This document shows, piece by piece, positions 1-12,780 of a DNA stretch of 64,000 nucleotides. The DNA lies in the NCBI GenBank assembly GCA_034387635.1, contig JAOANU010000001.1:806001-870000 (forward strand), read 5' to 3'. Each line of letters starts with the position of its first letter. Position 1 is the stretch's first letter. The position numbers and the translations under genes are program-made. Under the pieces are notes generated by a model, which saw nothing but the letters and a program-made list of their open reading frames with translations, ran no database searches and was not told the DNA's origin. This DNA is from Rhodosporidiobolus odoratus (taxonomy: Eukaryota > Basidiomycota > Microbotryomycetes > Sporidiobolales > Sporidiobolaceae).

Positions 1-3000
1 CTTGATCCGTATGTCAGGTGAGAAGGCGAAGTACCGTAATCCCAGGTCGTCGTCAGGAGCCTGTCAAGCAAATGCTTAGCGAGTCGGGCTGCAGACGACG
101 AGGCGGAAAGGGAGACTCACCAGTCTGCTTCCTCCGCCGGATACCCGCCCTGTCGCATGAGCCTCGCGTTAGCTACGATATACAAAGAAGAAAGGGAGAC
201 GGTGAACAGACCTGGTGCTCCGATATCAGCTGACAGGCGTTCTTGACATACTTCAAGGCCTCATCCGCCTCGCGATCGATGAGAGCGGACACCATCATAC
301 GAAGCCAGAGGGCCATAGACGAGCTGATCCGGTCCCGGTACGAGGTTCCTTATTTACAGGACATCGGCAACCAGAGGAAAAACTGGACGCACACTTCCAG
401 GTCTTTCCTCGCATACAGCAGAGTCAAAGTCACGCGAAGTATAGAGCAGAGCTCGGCGGGCGGACAGGAGGAACTTGCAGTAGCCTTGTCAGTGACGAGC
501 TTGAGGAGGGAGACGGGGAGGGTGCGTGGCGAGTCTTCGAAGTTCTGCAAAGCGGGGTGAAGAAAACGGATCAAACGACGATTCGCCGAAGAAGGACCCA
601 TCCAAGAGAAAGGCGCACCTCGACGAGCTTGACCAACCCTGACCAATCATCTATGGCAGCCTGAGCCTCGATCTTGACAGCAAAAGCAGCATCGAGCAAC
701 GCGTCGGCCTTCTCAACCTGGATCTGAGGGTGAGCGGACAAGGTGGTGCCCAGGCCTCGCACGAAGGCTTCAGCATCGACTGCGAGATCTTTGTAGCTTG
801 AAGACTGCAGAGCCGGGTCAGCGCCAACGGGTAGAAGTGGCAGAGGAGAAGAAGAGTACTTCGTTGCTCTTCCTCGCCGCCTCAACCTTGCCCGACAGCG
901 CCGCGAACTTGCAGATCCAGAGCTTCCCAAGGGTGTCAGAGTTTGCAGTAGTCGCCGAGAGTCTCGTGTCAAGCTCGATGAGGGAGGCTGTGAGATCGTA
1001 AAGCGCCACGAGGGTGTCGGTGCTCCATTTGTCGCTGAAGCGGGTGCAGACATTGAAGGCTGTTACAGCGTAGTAGGTCAGCGTGACCTCTACCAGAGTA
1101 TGGGTACGAGTCAATGTCGAGGCAGAACCCCGTACCAGACTTGTAAAGCCAGGCGAGATCCTTGTTGAGCGTTTCCGGCACCGGGCTCGACCGAGAAAGC
1201 GCAGTCGCAAGCGTCAAAGCTGCGGAGTGCAGTGCAGTCAGGAGCGTCGCTACAGAGGAAGAGGAGAAGGAGGCGAACCCGCTTCGAGATGCGACTGAAG
1301 CGCCGTGGCGAGCTCCACCCTGAGCACGCGCAAGCGTCAAGAGAGCTCCGACGAGAAAGTGGACAGGCTACGTACGTCTCGGCATCATCTGCTTCGTTGA
1401 TCCTCGTCAGGTAGAGACGAATCAAGCAGCTGCACACATCGGTCATCAGCAAAAACCCGAAGCAAAAGGAGAAGGCACGAAGGGAACGAACCGAATAACC
1501 ACCATCAGATCGACTCCGGCGATTCCCGCACCACTCTTACAGATGTCAACGAGCTTGCTCAGAACCAGTGCGAGCAAATCCTTGTTGTTACCCGCGTTTG
1601 CGGTTTTGGCCGCCCAAAGGAGGAGACTCGGAGTGAAGTCTGGTGCACTGACCATAGCTTGAAAGGCCGCTGAAGCTACCACAGGACAGAAAATGAGCGC
1701 CTTAGAGGGGGAGGGAGGCTAGAAGGCTCACCTTTGACGGTATTTTGCAGTAGGCTGTAGTTGTAAAAGCGGACAAAGTGCGTTTTGGAAAAATCGGCTC
1801 CGGCGGAGGGTAGCTGCAAGACCTGCTCAGCCCTCCCGTTCTCGCGCGTCTCGATTAGACACAAAGCGGCCTTCCTGTGCGTCCTCGAAGCGCTCGGTCA
1901 AATTGTGATTGAAAGGGCAAAGTGGAAGAGAGACAACGAACCTGATTGACTTGGAAAACGCGGCGGCGTCGACGCTGCTGAATAGCTGATGCGCAGCAAG
2001 AACGTACCACTCGGCAGCTTCGGAGTAACGCTGCTCTTTGTATGCCTTGTCGCCTAGACGCCAAATGTAGGTGATGCAGAGGAAAGCGGTCGACGGGGGA
2101 AGCTGAGTAGTCGGAGCGGCTGCAGAGCATCGGAGCCGTCAGCTAGACTCTCCTCGAGTGCGAGATGTGCGGGACGCAGAAGAACCACCTCTGCTGGCGA
2201 TGTCGAGCAATGCTTCGAAACGTGACCTGTCCGATTCACTCAGGAAGAAGATGGCGGTAGCGAACAGCTGGGCGACGAAGTCGACGCCAAAAGGACTTCC
2301 GCTGGAGGACACAGCCATCTTACACAGCACGTTGAGGACGTCGAAGCGAAGGGAGCGTCTGTAGAAGTGCGAGTGATGAGCAGGTATGATACATAATGTC
2401 CGGTTCAGTTTCAGGTTGACCTTCCGTCCGGGATCTTGTGCACGAGACCCAGAATGCTGCGGGTTATACAATCAACAAGAGGCTAGGGGCGACCAGACGA
2501 TGGGAACGGGGACCTACCGCAAAGTTTCTTCTGCACTCGGAGGGATTGTCTTCGCGGCGGTGAGGAAGGCTGCACATCGACTTGTGTAGGCACAAGGCAA
2601 AGACGCCAGAAGACTCCACTTTGCAAGCTGCGCGCACCTTCGATGACCTCGCCGTCGCCTCCATCACGAGCCAGAATGAACTTGATCTGCCGACGCCGCA
2701 AGTCGGAAGACGGCTCGAAATCCTGTCGTGCAAGAATAAGCTCGCTCGGCCGCCGGGGACTTGCCACAGTATGCAGATGGAGAAGCGCGAACGAGGATCT
2801 GCCTGAGCGTTTCCTCAGCCTTGGCCCATTTCTGCTCTTCCACATAGGCTTGAGCTAGAGCTTTCAGCGTAATGAGCTGTACAGCACAGGATGGATTAGC
2901 TCTGAAAGGTGCAAAGGAAGCAAAGGAAGCAAAGGAAGCAAAGGAAGCAAAGGAAGCAAAGGAAGCAAAGGTACGCACCTGCATCTGCTGCCTAGACTCG

Positions 3001-4047
3001 CCTTCACCACCTTCTAGCAACTGGAGAGCGAATCCAAGCCATCCCACCACGAGATCGGAGTCTTCTTTGCCTTCTACGCTCGGAGGCCGCTCACGGCTAG
3101 CACGAAGGCTGGCGGTTCCGACGTCATAAGCTGTCTGAGCCAGCTTTTCGACCTACGCAGGCCGCACACAAATCTGAGTGAGCAAGTAAGGCGAGGAAGG
3201 GCGGGACAACCCACCTCGCGCCACGACAGCTTCTCCTTCTTGATCAGTTCGAGACCCTTCTCTCTTACCCAGCTCGCGATAGCGGGGAGACCGGAAGCCG
3301 AAGAAGTGCGGATCCGGCAGCAATAATGGGCGAGAAGAGCCTTGGCGCGTTCTTTGGCGAAGGCCGGTTCAATGTCCGTCGCGAGGGCATCGAGCTCAGC
3401 TGCATAGGACGCGGCTTCTTTGTTGAGCTCTTCGGCGACTGAGAGTTGCTCGGCAGCTAGGAATGCTACGGAGGTCTTGGTCGCGAGCGAGAGCAGCGAT
3501 AGGAAGTCTGTTTGAGCAGGGCTTAGCAGGCTTTTCAAGCGGAAGAGACTTGCGCTGATGCGCACTGTCCGGCGTAAGCGGCTCAATAGAACCCAGACGT
3601 ATGAGGCGGCAGGCAGTGCGGCGGACTATGAATGAACAAGGAGAATCAGGAGAGAACATAGGGAAAGAAACGGCTCTACTGACGCTCGGCAACCACCTTG
3701 AGCCACGCCAATTCGCTCGGGCCACCCGTCTCGCTCGTGGTGTACTTCAGAGCAGTAGACCTGTTCCAAATAAGGGTGCCAGCGGCGTCGAGTTCGTCTT
3801 GCCATCCTGGGACTTTACTCTTGTCGTGGTGAGAAGCGGATTGGGCGCTACTTCTGAGTGCAGCTACGCGAGAGTTGAGTGTCTTGAGCTCAGAGAGGAT
3901 CTCTGCTGTTCCGCTTGCGTTGTTGTTGCTGCTGAGGAGTTGAGCGAGGTAAGAGGATGATGTTCGACAGCGACTGAAGGCCTCAACGAAGGGATTTATG
4001 GTCGTAGTTGAGGGTTGACTGGACCGTTTGTGAGGGCTCGTTGGCAT
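1..4047 (-). CDS. SPO22/ZIP4-like meiosis protein, TPR-rich, 3' end off window
   Basis: Probable meiotic TPR scaffold (SPO22/ZIP4/TEX11 family), which in other fungi and plants promotes crossovers with the ZMM proteins on meiotic chromosomes. The start is taken at 4047, the methionine before PTSPHKRSS. Exon 1 (4047-3684) carries the LDAAGTLIWNRST segment that resembles the family N-terminus. It joins 3564 after a 119-nt intron and continues through helical TPR-like text such as LITLKALAQAYVEEQKWAKA (about 2876-2815) and FDVLNVLCKMAVSSSGSPF (about 2350-2300). Many short introns follow. Near the left edge coding still looks open (APDDDLGLRYFAFSPDIRIK at about 62-3), so the C-terminus lies outside the window. 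The family call rests on helical-repeat character and the N-terminal segment, not on a catalytic motif; another TPR protein is possible. Most exon boundaries between 300 and 2800 were not resolved. Confidence 0.6.
2911..2970. repeat. 9-bp tandem repeat (GCAAAGGAA)n inside an intron
   Basis: Six and two-thirds copies of GCAAAGGAA on the + strand. On the coding (-) strand it is a pyrimidine-rich run inside a probable intron (2978 down to 2877, donor GTGCGT, acceptor TACAG) of the meiosis gene. Because the unit is 9 bp, an unspliced transcript would stay open and encode Phe-Ala-Ser repeats. Confidence 0.95.
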
Positions 4048-5438
4048 TCTCGCGGCACCAGATGTAGTATATAGCACGGAAAGTGAATAGATCGAGTTCG
4101 ACCCCTCTCGTGACCCCTTTGACTGCTAATAGCACCCGTCGACTTGGCTTGAACAGCGTGTACGCATGCTGAGTGCTGTTCTAGACCGTGTACCACCATC
4201 CTGAACGTCTTTCAGCTCAGCTCCGACTTTGCTCGTCCTTCCCTCTTCTTCCCTGCTCGAGCCTGATCGATTTCTCCCGCCAAGTCAACACCGAGCGCGA
4301 TGCCTACGGCTACATCCAATCAGCCGGAATTGCATATCCTCGGTGGGCGCAGACACCCCACATGACAAGAGGGCGGACGCGCCTTTGTTGACTATCCTTG
4401 CCGGCGAGCAATTTCGGTAAAGCCAATGTGCGTCAAGTTCGTCTATACCATCAATAGCGTCTCTATCGCACCGCCAAGTACTGATCCCATCTCCGGAACA
4501 GCCGGGTTGCGAAATCTCGAACCTCTCGTCATTGCCCACGGTCTATAAACGTCTACTCTTCATCTTCTCCTATCCAGCCTACCACGTTTCGTCCTACGCC
4601 GCTTGCCTGCACCCTCTGTGCACTTGTGAGCTACAATTTGATTGTCGTCAGACCCGGGCGAGAGCCCGTACGTCGGGGTGCAGCTGTCGCGCCGTATCCC
4701 GCGGACGTCGGCAGAAGAGAACAAAGGGAAGCGACAGCGGCGTGGCTTGCCGACATACCGCGCCGGGTCCCCCGCAAGGTGATCGTCCCTTGGAGCGTAT
4801 CGCCACTCGCGTGGAGCGATCTCACCCGGCTGAGCCTGCGCAAAGGATCCGAAGGTGGAAAAAGGCGAGAACAGCGTGGGGCTTCATCCCTCATTCAGGC
4901 GATACGGTCGTTATCAAGGGACCCCGGCCTAGGTACATCCGTCGTTGCGGAAGTTGACGTCCGAGTCCTCATTCAGGCTTGCAAGCGGGGCTGCTCGCGG
5001 TTCTTGGGCGGTGCCTTCCCAAAGGGGCATTCCAGGCGCTTTTCCGCGTCTCGTTTCTTGCAACCCCGCCTGCTTCACCTACTAGCGCCTATACTCCATT
5101 CCCTAGTCGAAATTAACGTTGACAATACGAGGCGCCCTCGCCTGCCCGTGGCCCGACACAAAGGGTCCGCTCAGGCCTTCGCACCACTTTCTCTGTCCCA
5201 ATTCCTCAGAGCTACCGCCCCGACGTCGCCAACGATACCTAGTACGCCCATCGTCCTGAAAACCTGTACAGTCACAAGCAGTGGGTCTACCGGCTCAAAC
5301 AAGCATTCTCGCGAGGTGCGTTTTCTCGCCCTGGACTTTCTTCCGCCACTTTTCCTCTGACTCGCGACCACTACGTCCACCTCACACAGCCGCTACCACG
5401 TCTCCCTGTCGACAAACTTCTCTCTGCCTTCCATCGTC
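4048..5438. other. Divergent promoter region, no supported gene
   Basis: 1.4 kb between the divergently transcribed meiosis gene and the HMG-box gene. The longest open frame (4626-5360, +, 244 codons) is Arg-rich, has no recognisable domain and runs into a pyrimidine-rich stretch, so it is not called. A GTGCGT donor at about 5317 suggests a leader intron in the HMG gene, unproven. It probably holds both promoters and 5' leaders. Confidence 0.5.
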
Positions 5439-7654
5439 ATGACCGCATATCCTTCTGCATCTTCCTCCACCTTTTCTCCCCTTTCCTCGACTCCATCGGG
5501 CTTCGAGGATTGGGACTTCATGCGCACGTTAGGCGTCGAGGCGAATCGTATGGGTCTCACGAACTCGTCATCATGCGCGCCTTATCCCTCACCAAAGGGT
5601 GACCTTTTCGTGGAAACCCCTTTCACCTCGCCTCCCCCTTCGCCGGCTGCCTTCACTTTTTCGCCCACTGGTAGCACGACTTTTACGTCAACACCCATGT
5701 CTGCTCAGACGTCCTGTACTTCGCCCCCATCGGCCATCATCCTGTCTAGCCTTCCTTCTCCGTCCTCTCCCCTCACCCGCACCACGTCTTGCCAACCAGC
5801 CCGTCGCCCTTCCATACTTAACTCGTCCGAACAGCTCGAAGCGGCTGTAGCATTGCTACGCGCGCCGTACGGAAAGGCGGCCAAGGCAGCGTCTGCGGCA
5901 GGGAAGGAGCTGAAGAAGACGGGCAAGTACGCCGGGCCTTGTCCCCCTCGTCCTTACATGCCCGCTCCCCGACCGGCTTCCGTACCACCAGCACCAGTAC
6001 TACACCTTTCTCTTCCGCCAATTCTCGCTCCAAAGGCCCGGACAGCCAAGCTTCCGACTCACAAGCCAAGGGCTGAAACTCGCGCGGCGCCGACTCGAGA
6101 AGCGCAGTCCCTCCCACCACCCGACTTCGCCGCGTCGTTCCCTCCCTCCACCGGCGCCCCTCTCTCCTCTCCCGGCCAACCTTCACTACCTCATCCCGAC
6201 TCTCCCGACTATCCTAGCGTTCTCCTCCCTATCTCGCACCCGCGTTTGGCTCAGCAAACGATCCTCACCCACCCATTCCACGCCCTCTCCAAAGCAGCTT
6301 CATCATCCCCGAAGAGACTGCGTGTCCAGCTGTTCAGGGATGAATCGCCCGAGCCAGAAAACTCGCCGTCAACTCCGACGTCGGCATACCTCCCCTCGCC
6401 GGTTTCTGCAAGCCGTCCCACGTCGAAGCGCGCTTTTCCCTCTCTGGCTGACAGTGCCTCTGCGGACGAGTCGGGAGAACGCCCGAGGAAGGCGAGGAAG
6501 CGCGCGCCGAGGGTTAAGAAGGCGGACGCCGACAAGTTCGTCAAGCGACCTCTCAATGCATGGATGCTCTACCGGACGACGAAGGCAAAGGAGCTGGCCG
6601 AGGAGAAAGAGAAGATCAATCCGACCGGCAATCAGCAGACTCTTTGTGCGTTCTGTTCCTTTCCCTTTTCCCCGTTTTCTGCGGCGTCGGCTGACCTGTC
6701 TTGGCGGCGTTCCACAGCGACAATCATCGCCGGGATGTGGAACAGCGAACCGCTCGAGGTGCATGAAAAGTATGCTAGGTTGGCTGCCGAGCAGGCAACT
6801 GAGCACGCTAAGCGATTCACGAGTCAGTCTCGTCCTCGCTCTTCACTGTCCCGCCTGCACGTGGCTGATGCTGTAACGTCCATCCCGCAGACTCCCACTA
6901 TCGCCCTCGTCGCCTCAAGACCGACTGGCTCGGTGAAGCCCAGCGCGCCCACGCGTCGTTCCGAGAGGCTCAGCGTACTGCGGCTAAGACGGTTGAGACG
7001 GTCAACAACAGCGAGAGTCAGCTTCTACCGGCATTTGACCTCGACAGCTCGTCCTCGGCCACATCCTCAACCTCTACCCTCCTTACTCCGACCTTTCCTC
7101 CTTTCTCGCTCGACGGTCTTCTCACTCCCCCTTCAACCGCTGCCTCGGAAGCCTGGGACACCTTCAGCCGGACCGGCTCGACATATTTCGGCACCGACGT
7201 CCATTCCGCTTCGGCATCAGCACCCTCGCTCGAGCTCGACCTGGGCTCCCCAGGTCCTCTCTCTGCCCCTCCCTCTTTCGCCAACTTTTTCTCCATCCCT
7301 CCTCCGGCGATCACCACTTCCAACAACACTGCACCCATGCCCGCCATCCCCGACCTGAACCTTCTCAACGACATCGAGGCGTCTTTGCCGCCTTCGCTTC
7401 CTCCTGGCCTTGAATCCTCCTCTTCCTCCGTCGCGCCATCGTACGAAGAACTGCTCGCGTCCGCCATCCCCTCCTCAGTTCACACCTCGCTTGAACTCGA
7501 CCTGTCCTTCCTCTCCTCCAGCACCTCCTCTGCCGGCGACTCTTCCACCTCGTCCTTCTCCGCCATTGCTGGCGTCCCAGCCACTACTACGACTTCTACC
7601 ATGTCGGATGAGCAATTCTCCGCCTTTCTCGCCCAATTTGGTGGATCCTCATAA
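5439..7654 (+). CDS. MATA-type HMG-box transcription factor
   Basis: Sequence-specific DNA-binding regulator of the fungal MATA_HMG/Ste11-Prf1-Rop1 type. Three exons with introns 6646-6717 (72 nt) and 6823-6890 (68 nt) give a protein of 691 residues, with exon sum a multiple of three. The HMG box spans about residues 367-445: KRPLNAWMLYR, then LSTIIAGMWNSEPLEVHEKY after intron 1, then YRPRRLKTDW after intron 2. Both introns interrupt the box or its basic tail. A basic stretch just upstream (RPRKARKRAPRVKK) is a likely nuclear signal. The rest is Ser/Pro/Thr-rich disorder, as expected of activation regions. Family knowledge suggests roles in mating, meiosis or morphogenesis, but the exact orthologue cannot be read from the sequence. 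The gene is divergent from the meiosis gene. A single HMG gene does not show that this is a mating-type locus, and no homeodomain, pheromone or receptor gene is seen here. Confidence 0.9.
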
Positions 7655-8103
7655 TCGAGCCCAGCCCCGTATTCACTCCATACCCTTCTTCCCCCCTTCT
7701 TACCCCCAGTCGTTCATTCCCTGCATATATCCCGGCAAGCAAATCCCACAAAAAGCAGTACCAATCTGTTCGGTTTCCTCTCATCACGGTCTTCGTTCTG
7801 TGTCATTTTGTTGCCATCTCGCATTCGGATCCGGCATCAGTCTAGTCAATTTGTCTTTCTCTCTCTCTCTCGGTTGTCCGTAGTTTGCCTTTGTCTATAT
7901 CAGTCTCACATCTGTAGACTTCCCCTTGAGTAGCTTGAGTCGGATGAACACGCATCTCTGCCCACATCCAGCTAGGTGATTGACAGCAATATGTGACAGA
8001 ACAAGGGCCAGACAAAGGAAGGTACGGCAAGAGGCAGAGAGGGAAGGTAAAACCAATACGAACTGTACGGAAACCAAGAATCGACCAGACGGCATCAGCA
8101 TGC
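7655..8103. other. Convergent 3' flank, no gene seen
   Basis: About 450 bp between the 3' ends of the HMG-box gene and the gelsolin-domain gene. Pyrimidine-rich at first (about 7680-7870), consistent with overlapping 3' UTRs. No RNA gene recognised. Confidence 0.6.
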
Positions 8104-11100
8104 TCACAGAAGCTCCTCCTCCGCCTCCTCCGCTGTGTACACGTTCATCTTGATCGGCTTTTCTTGGCACACGGCGTTGAGAGCCTCCAGGTCGAGCTGG
8201 CGAAAGAGATGAGGGAGGTCTCGAGGGATCAGGGTTGGGAAGGTCATGACCTGCGAAAATAGTCCGTCAGCATGACTCGTCGAGCATATGGGAAAAAGAC
8301 AAAATTGGGAGTTGGGAGCCCAGCGGGGGAATGTGAATAAGAGCGAGAGAGAACACGAACATGATAAGGTATCCTCCCTTCCCACCCCCTCTCGTTCCAC
8401 CTCCCCCCAATCTCCTTCGCCGCTTCCAACGCACGCCTAATCTCCTCCTTCTGACCCTTGGCCACCTCAGGGACAATAACCCAGATTTCCGAGTAGCCGC
8501 CGTCGAGGAGGGAGACGGTATCGATCGGGACTTTGAGGGAGGGAATTGGGACCGAGGCGGATGAGGGTGGGAAGGAGAGGAGAGAAGGACGGTGAGAGGG
8601 GTAGGAGGGGCGGTAGCGCCAGTACTGCGAGTATGAGATCAATCGTCAGCGATAGAATGTTCAAGGGTGATACGAGAGTCAAGCAAGTGAGACGTACATA
8701 GGCTCCAGCATACTCGCCACCTTCCAAGCTGTGCCAGAACAACGCCGTTTCGCTCCCTTCCTCGCAGACGGTAACATTCCTACCGTCCGCAATGGACTCG
8801 GCAAACTGATTCGCCGAGTACTGTTCTGAAGGCAGCGATCCGAGACCAAACCAGGAGAAGACCTCGACTGGGGTGGAGAGGACGAATGCGAGCGCCGAGG
8901 TGAGAGAGTCGGTGATCTGCTTGTGCAAATCTTGTCAGCGACGGAACGAGCTTCAGGAAACGAGGTAGAGTAGGCGTACCAAGTCCACCTCTTCGACAAA
9001 GATGATGCCTTCTACGTCTCTGACCGAGTACAGGCGTTTCTCGAGGTGATCAAACTCTTCTCGGTAGCCCTATGCGCCAACGTATAAACCTCAGTCAGCG
9101 GATCCCGCAGCCAGGAGAAAGAACCATTCGATCCTAGGCCAGGAAAGGAAGAAAGGAAACGCACCCTGCAAACCGTCACCTGCCCTTCCAAAGCCATTCC
9201 CAGCTCCCTCGTCTCGTCTTTATACTTGATCACCTCAACCTTCCCCAGCATCTTTTCCCTAAACCTCTTTTCCATCTCTCCCTCCGCCTCGGCCTCATCT
9301 CCTCTCCAAATCCACGCCCTCGTCTCCGCCTTCTCTGGAATAGACTTAGAGCTGTGGATGGAAAACCGCCATACAACTCCTAGAACCTCTGATCGATACA
9401 GAAGATAGTTGTGTTCAATCGGGTACAAGGAAGGAGTGGGGGAGTTGAGGTGGAAGATGTCTAGGGAGAGGGTCTGAGCATCGGAAGGGAAGCTGGCGGA
9501 GGAAGGTGAGGACTGCGAGAGGAGAGTGAGGAGGTCCACGTTGGCAGTTCGGGAAGGGGCGGCAGGGACGGAAGCGGGAGAAGCAGAGGCAGTAGGTTTA
9601 GTTGCGCTTGGGATCGGACTGGGGGCTGACGGAGGTAGAGTAGGAGGTGGAGAGGACCGCGCTGGTACCGGCTTGGCTTGAGGCGGTTCAATCTGAATCG
9701 GTACGTCCTCCCTCGTCGTCTCGACCTCCATTCTCGCCACGGCAGGCGCCTTCACCGGCGTAGCCCCAATGACAAGAACAGGCACAGGCGCCGGCAGCGG
9801 TTCACTCCTAGTCTTGACCGGACTGCCCCCCGCCCTAACTCCATAACTAGCCTTGATAGCCCTCATCCTCTCCTCCTTCTCCCTCTCTGCGTCCTCATCC
9901 TTCTGCTGACCCCAGAGCATGGCTGCGGCCCGAACGCTGGGACGTGCAGGAGAAGCGGGAATCTCTGTCGCTTTCGAAGGAGTCTTCGAGGGAGAGGCGG
10001 GGACGGGAACGGTAGCCGAGCGGGAAGGGAGGGAACGGGGAGGGAGGGAGGAAAGACCGGGGAGGGCGAAACCGCGAGTGTGTTTGACCTCTTTCGGCCC
10101 TTCTTCGACGGGCGCGGGAGAGGAGACGTAAGGTTTGGCAGCGATAGGCGCTGCAGACCAAGTTGGTTTGGTGTAGCCTTTCTTTTCTGGCGATTTCGCG
10201 GCTTCGGCTGGTGCATTGGCTGGTGACGGTGAGGATGCGATAGCTGAAGAAGAAGGTGTGCTGGATGCTGCGCCGGCTGTGGAGGCTGCGGATGCGAGCG
10301 TTCGAGGTGTAGATTTGGCAGGTCGGGCTCGAGAAGCCGTGACCTTCTCAACCCAAGTTCGCTCGTCAGCTCAGCGCTCTCAGCTGCGTATGAATAAGCC
10401 AAGGACCAGACGTACGTGCACAAGCTTCGGCGCCACGCCCTCCTCTCCCACCCTCTCGTCCTTCGGCAGTTCCACCTCCTTGACCTTGGCCACCCCGATC
10501 AAAGCTGGACTAGCCGTCTGATCCAGCATTCGCTCCTTTCGCTCATCCTTCTCGCTCAGCTGTCCCAGAGGCGGCGAATGCACCGGCGACGGCGACTTGC
10601 CCCAAGGCCCGCCGCCCAACGCTGGGCTCTTAAGCGAGGGAGAAGACGGTGCTTCAACCGCGTTAGGCTGATTCCGACCCCAACGGTCAAGCACACTTCT
10701 TCGCTTGTCTGCCTTATCCGAGATCTGCTCCGCGTGACTTTCGCCGCCGCCGCCGCCTAGAGAGGGAGAGGCCGGTGCAGCCGGCGCGTCGGTTTCAGCT
10801 GACTTTGTTTCGCCCCATTTGAGGCGTTCGGCGACAATTGAACGGGAGCGTAGACGGGTGAGAGTGTCTTGAGGAGCTGAGCGAGGCGCTTGGGAAGCGG
10901 CTGGTGAAGCGTCTGCAACAGGAGGCCCAGAAGGCGGTTCATCGGCGGCGGCAAGGGTTGCGATGGGCGAAGATGAGGGGAGGGTGCCGAACTCAGCCGG
11001 GGCAGTAGAGGGTGGAGACTGAGTCTCAGGTGGGGGGGCGCGAGAGATGACCTTTGCTTCGACTAGGGCGGGCGAGGGCGTCGAAGGGGGGTAAGGTGAG

Positions 11101-12135
11101 GGAGGGTCGATGTCTTTCTGAGCAATGGTGGGAACGGGCGCGGGTGCAGGCGAGGGTGTAGAGTTTGTAGAGGACGGCAGCCACCTCTTCGGTTCATCGA
11201 CTGCCGGTGCCGAGGGAAGGGAGGGCGGCGAAGAGGCTCCGCCTTTCCCGCCTCGCATGAGATCCGCCAGACTCAATCCTCCCGGCTTGGGCGCCGTTAC
11301 TTCCTCGTTCCCGCCCTTGCTTCCCCACCTAGCCCTCGTAGCCGCCATCTCTTTTTCGAGCCTCTCGGTCTCCTCCCTCTCCTGCTCCGTCATGCCCTGA
11401 TTAACCTTGTGCACCCTTCTCGCTGCGCCCCCGCCCATGAACTGGGCCAGAGAGGGGGCAGCTCCATTCGAGGAAGCGCCAGAGAGGGCAGACTGGCCGG
11501 ACGAGACGAGCGAGAGGATGTTTTGACGGGTCGAAGCGGTGTCTCGAGGGTCATCGGAGGAGTGTTGGCGAGCGAGGCGGGCGGCACGGTCTGCACGGCT
11601 GCGGGCGATGTCCTGTGGCGGATTCGCTGAGTCAGTACAGTGACTGCCAGGGCTGTGGTGCCGCACGCGCCTCATCCCAAACAGCGAATGACGCTTGTTT
11701 GGCTGAGTGAAACAGCGATTCTGGCGACAGCGAGCCTGATCTTTCTCCCCGGGGGATCCACTGCTGCGGTTGACTGCAGCACACGGAACGAGAGAGTCTA
11801 CTTACGCTTTCCAATGCGTTCTCGGTTCCCCCACCTGTCCACCTCGCACCTCCCGTAGGACTAGCCGGCTGACTCAAATCGAGTCCACCATTCATGGTCG
11901 GTGGCTTGTCGTTTGTGGGTCTCTGAAACACTCTGCTGACAGAGGGAGAGAGGGAAGGACGAGGTGGAGATGGCAGTTGAATCGGAGGAAGGGGAACGGC
12001 AGGTGGTTCAACGGGAGAAGGGGGGGAAGGCTCAGAGATTAGGTGCTGGGCGTAGAAGCTTGGATCTGGGTCCATGTAGCGATCTAGTCTGGGATGAGCC
12101 TGTTCAATAAGAGGTGGTCCAGGGTGACGGTGCAT
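8104..12135 (-). CDS. Gelsolin/villin-domain actin-binding protein with long disordered N-terminus
   Basis: Probable actin-regulating protein. Seven exons: 12135-11806, 11612-10416, 10361-9165, 9069-8980, 8919-8698, 8624-8361, 8250-8104, giving 1148 residues in frame. The first two thirds are Pro/Ser/Ala-rich disorder with a short charged helix (EREETERLEKEMAATRARW). The C-terminal part carries gelsolin-like text: VEVFSWFGLGS, EGSETALFWHSLEGGEYAG and VSLLDGGYSEIWVIVPEV, matching the gelsolin pattern of a repeat ending in a DxxxEIWVW-like strand. It ends LEALNAVCQEKPIKMNVY. Family knowledge: gelsolin domains bind, sever or cap F-actin, often under calcium; whether these do is not visible. A second in-frame ATG at 12075 is an alternative start. 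The sequence just upstream of 12135 is duplicated in inverted orientation at about 12.8 kb. Confidence 0.7.
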
Positions 12136-12202
12136 ACAACCGATTGCAAAAGGGTTGTCTAATCGAATAGAAGAGGAGACTTGCCCGCCGAAAAAAATAA
12201 AG
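12131..12202 (+). repeat. Left arm of an imperfect inverted duplication
   Basis: This arm covers the gelsolin gene's ATG and about 70 bp upstream of it. Its reverse complement recurs at 12781-12853. The longest perfect block is about 27 bp, with a 5-bp insertion (TACCG) and scattered substitutions elsewhere. Confidence 0.9.
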
Positions 12203-12780
12203 CGTAGCTTCTCTCGCGAGTGCTCTCTGAGGCTGATCTAAGCTACGGACAGCGTTATTCATTGCTCGTATACCCCTCTCGCAAATCCTCAGCTCCTTCC
12301 GAAGCCGTGACGGCTGTAGCGGCATGCTTCAACTCACCCCGCCTCATCTTCACCTCAGCACACCTTATCCCGGGCTCGGGTGCATTAGCAAGACGGCAAG
12401 GGTGCATGATGTAGCTATCCAGACTCGTTCGGCGAAACGGCAAGCAATTTAGTCTGACATGGGCGACTGCATGGACAGCGACTTGGGACTGTTACAGAGG
12501 TGTCCCACAGCAGCAGAAGGGGTCGCCGTCTGCGGGTTTCGGCCCGCAGGGGTCATCTAGCTGCAATAGAGGTGACTGTATAGCATCGCATTGCGTGTGA
12601 CGCGAGTTATAGGATCGGTGAGTTCGCGGCGAGCTCTTCGCGAGGAACAGTGGCACGTCTTCACGCCCACGTCGCTCAGGAGGGTTGCGCTCTCGACGTT
12701 AGTATGCAAACATGGGCTACTTTGCACGCCTGCTGTCCTCAGTGATTCCCCGACACCACTTTGCGGAACCAGTTTTGGAA
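12203..12780. other. Spacer between inverted arms, no gene seen
   Basis: Noncoding 578 bp upstream of the gelsolin gene, presumably its promoter. It contains a small hairpin (7-bp arms, 12530-12536 and 12543-12549). No convincing open frame on either strand. Confidence 0.5.

Noticed and set aside
4626..5360. 244-codon + strand frame upstream of the HMG gene
   Set aside because: Arg-rich composition, no recognisable motif and no splice structure; treated as promoter or leader.
5439..7654. Mating-type locus
   Set aside because: One HMG-box gene is not enough; no homeodomain pair, pheromone precursor or pheromone receptor is visible in the window.
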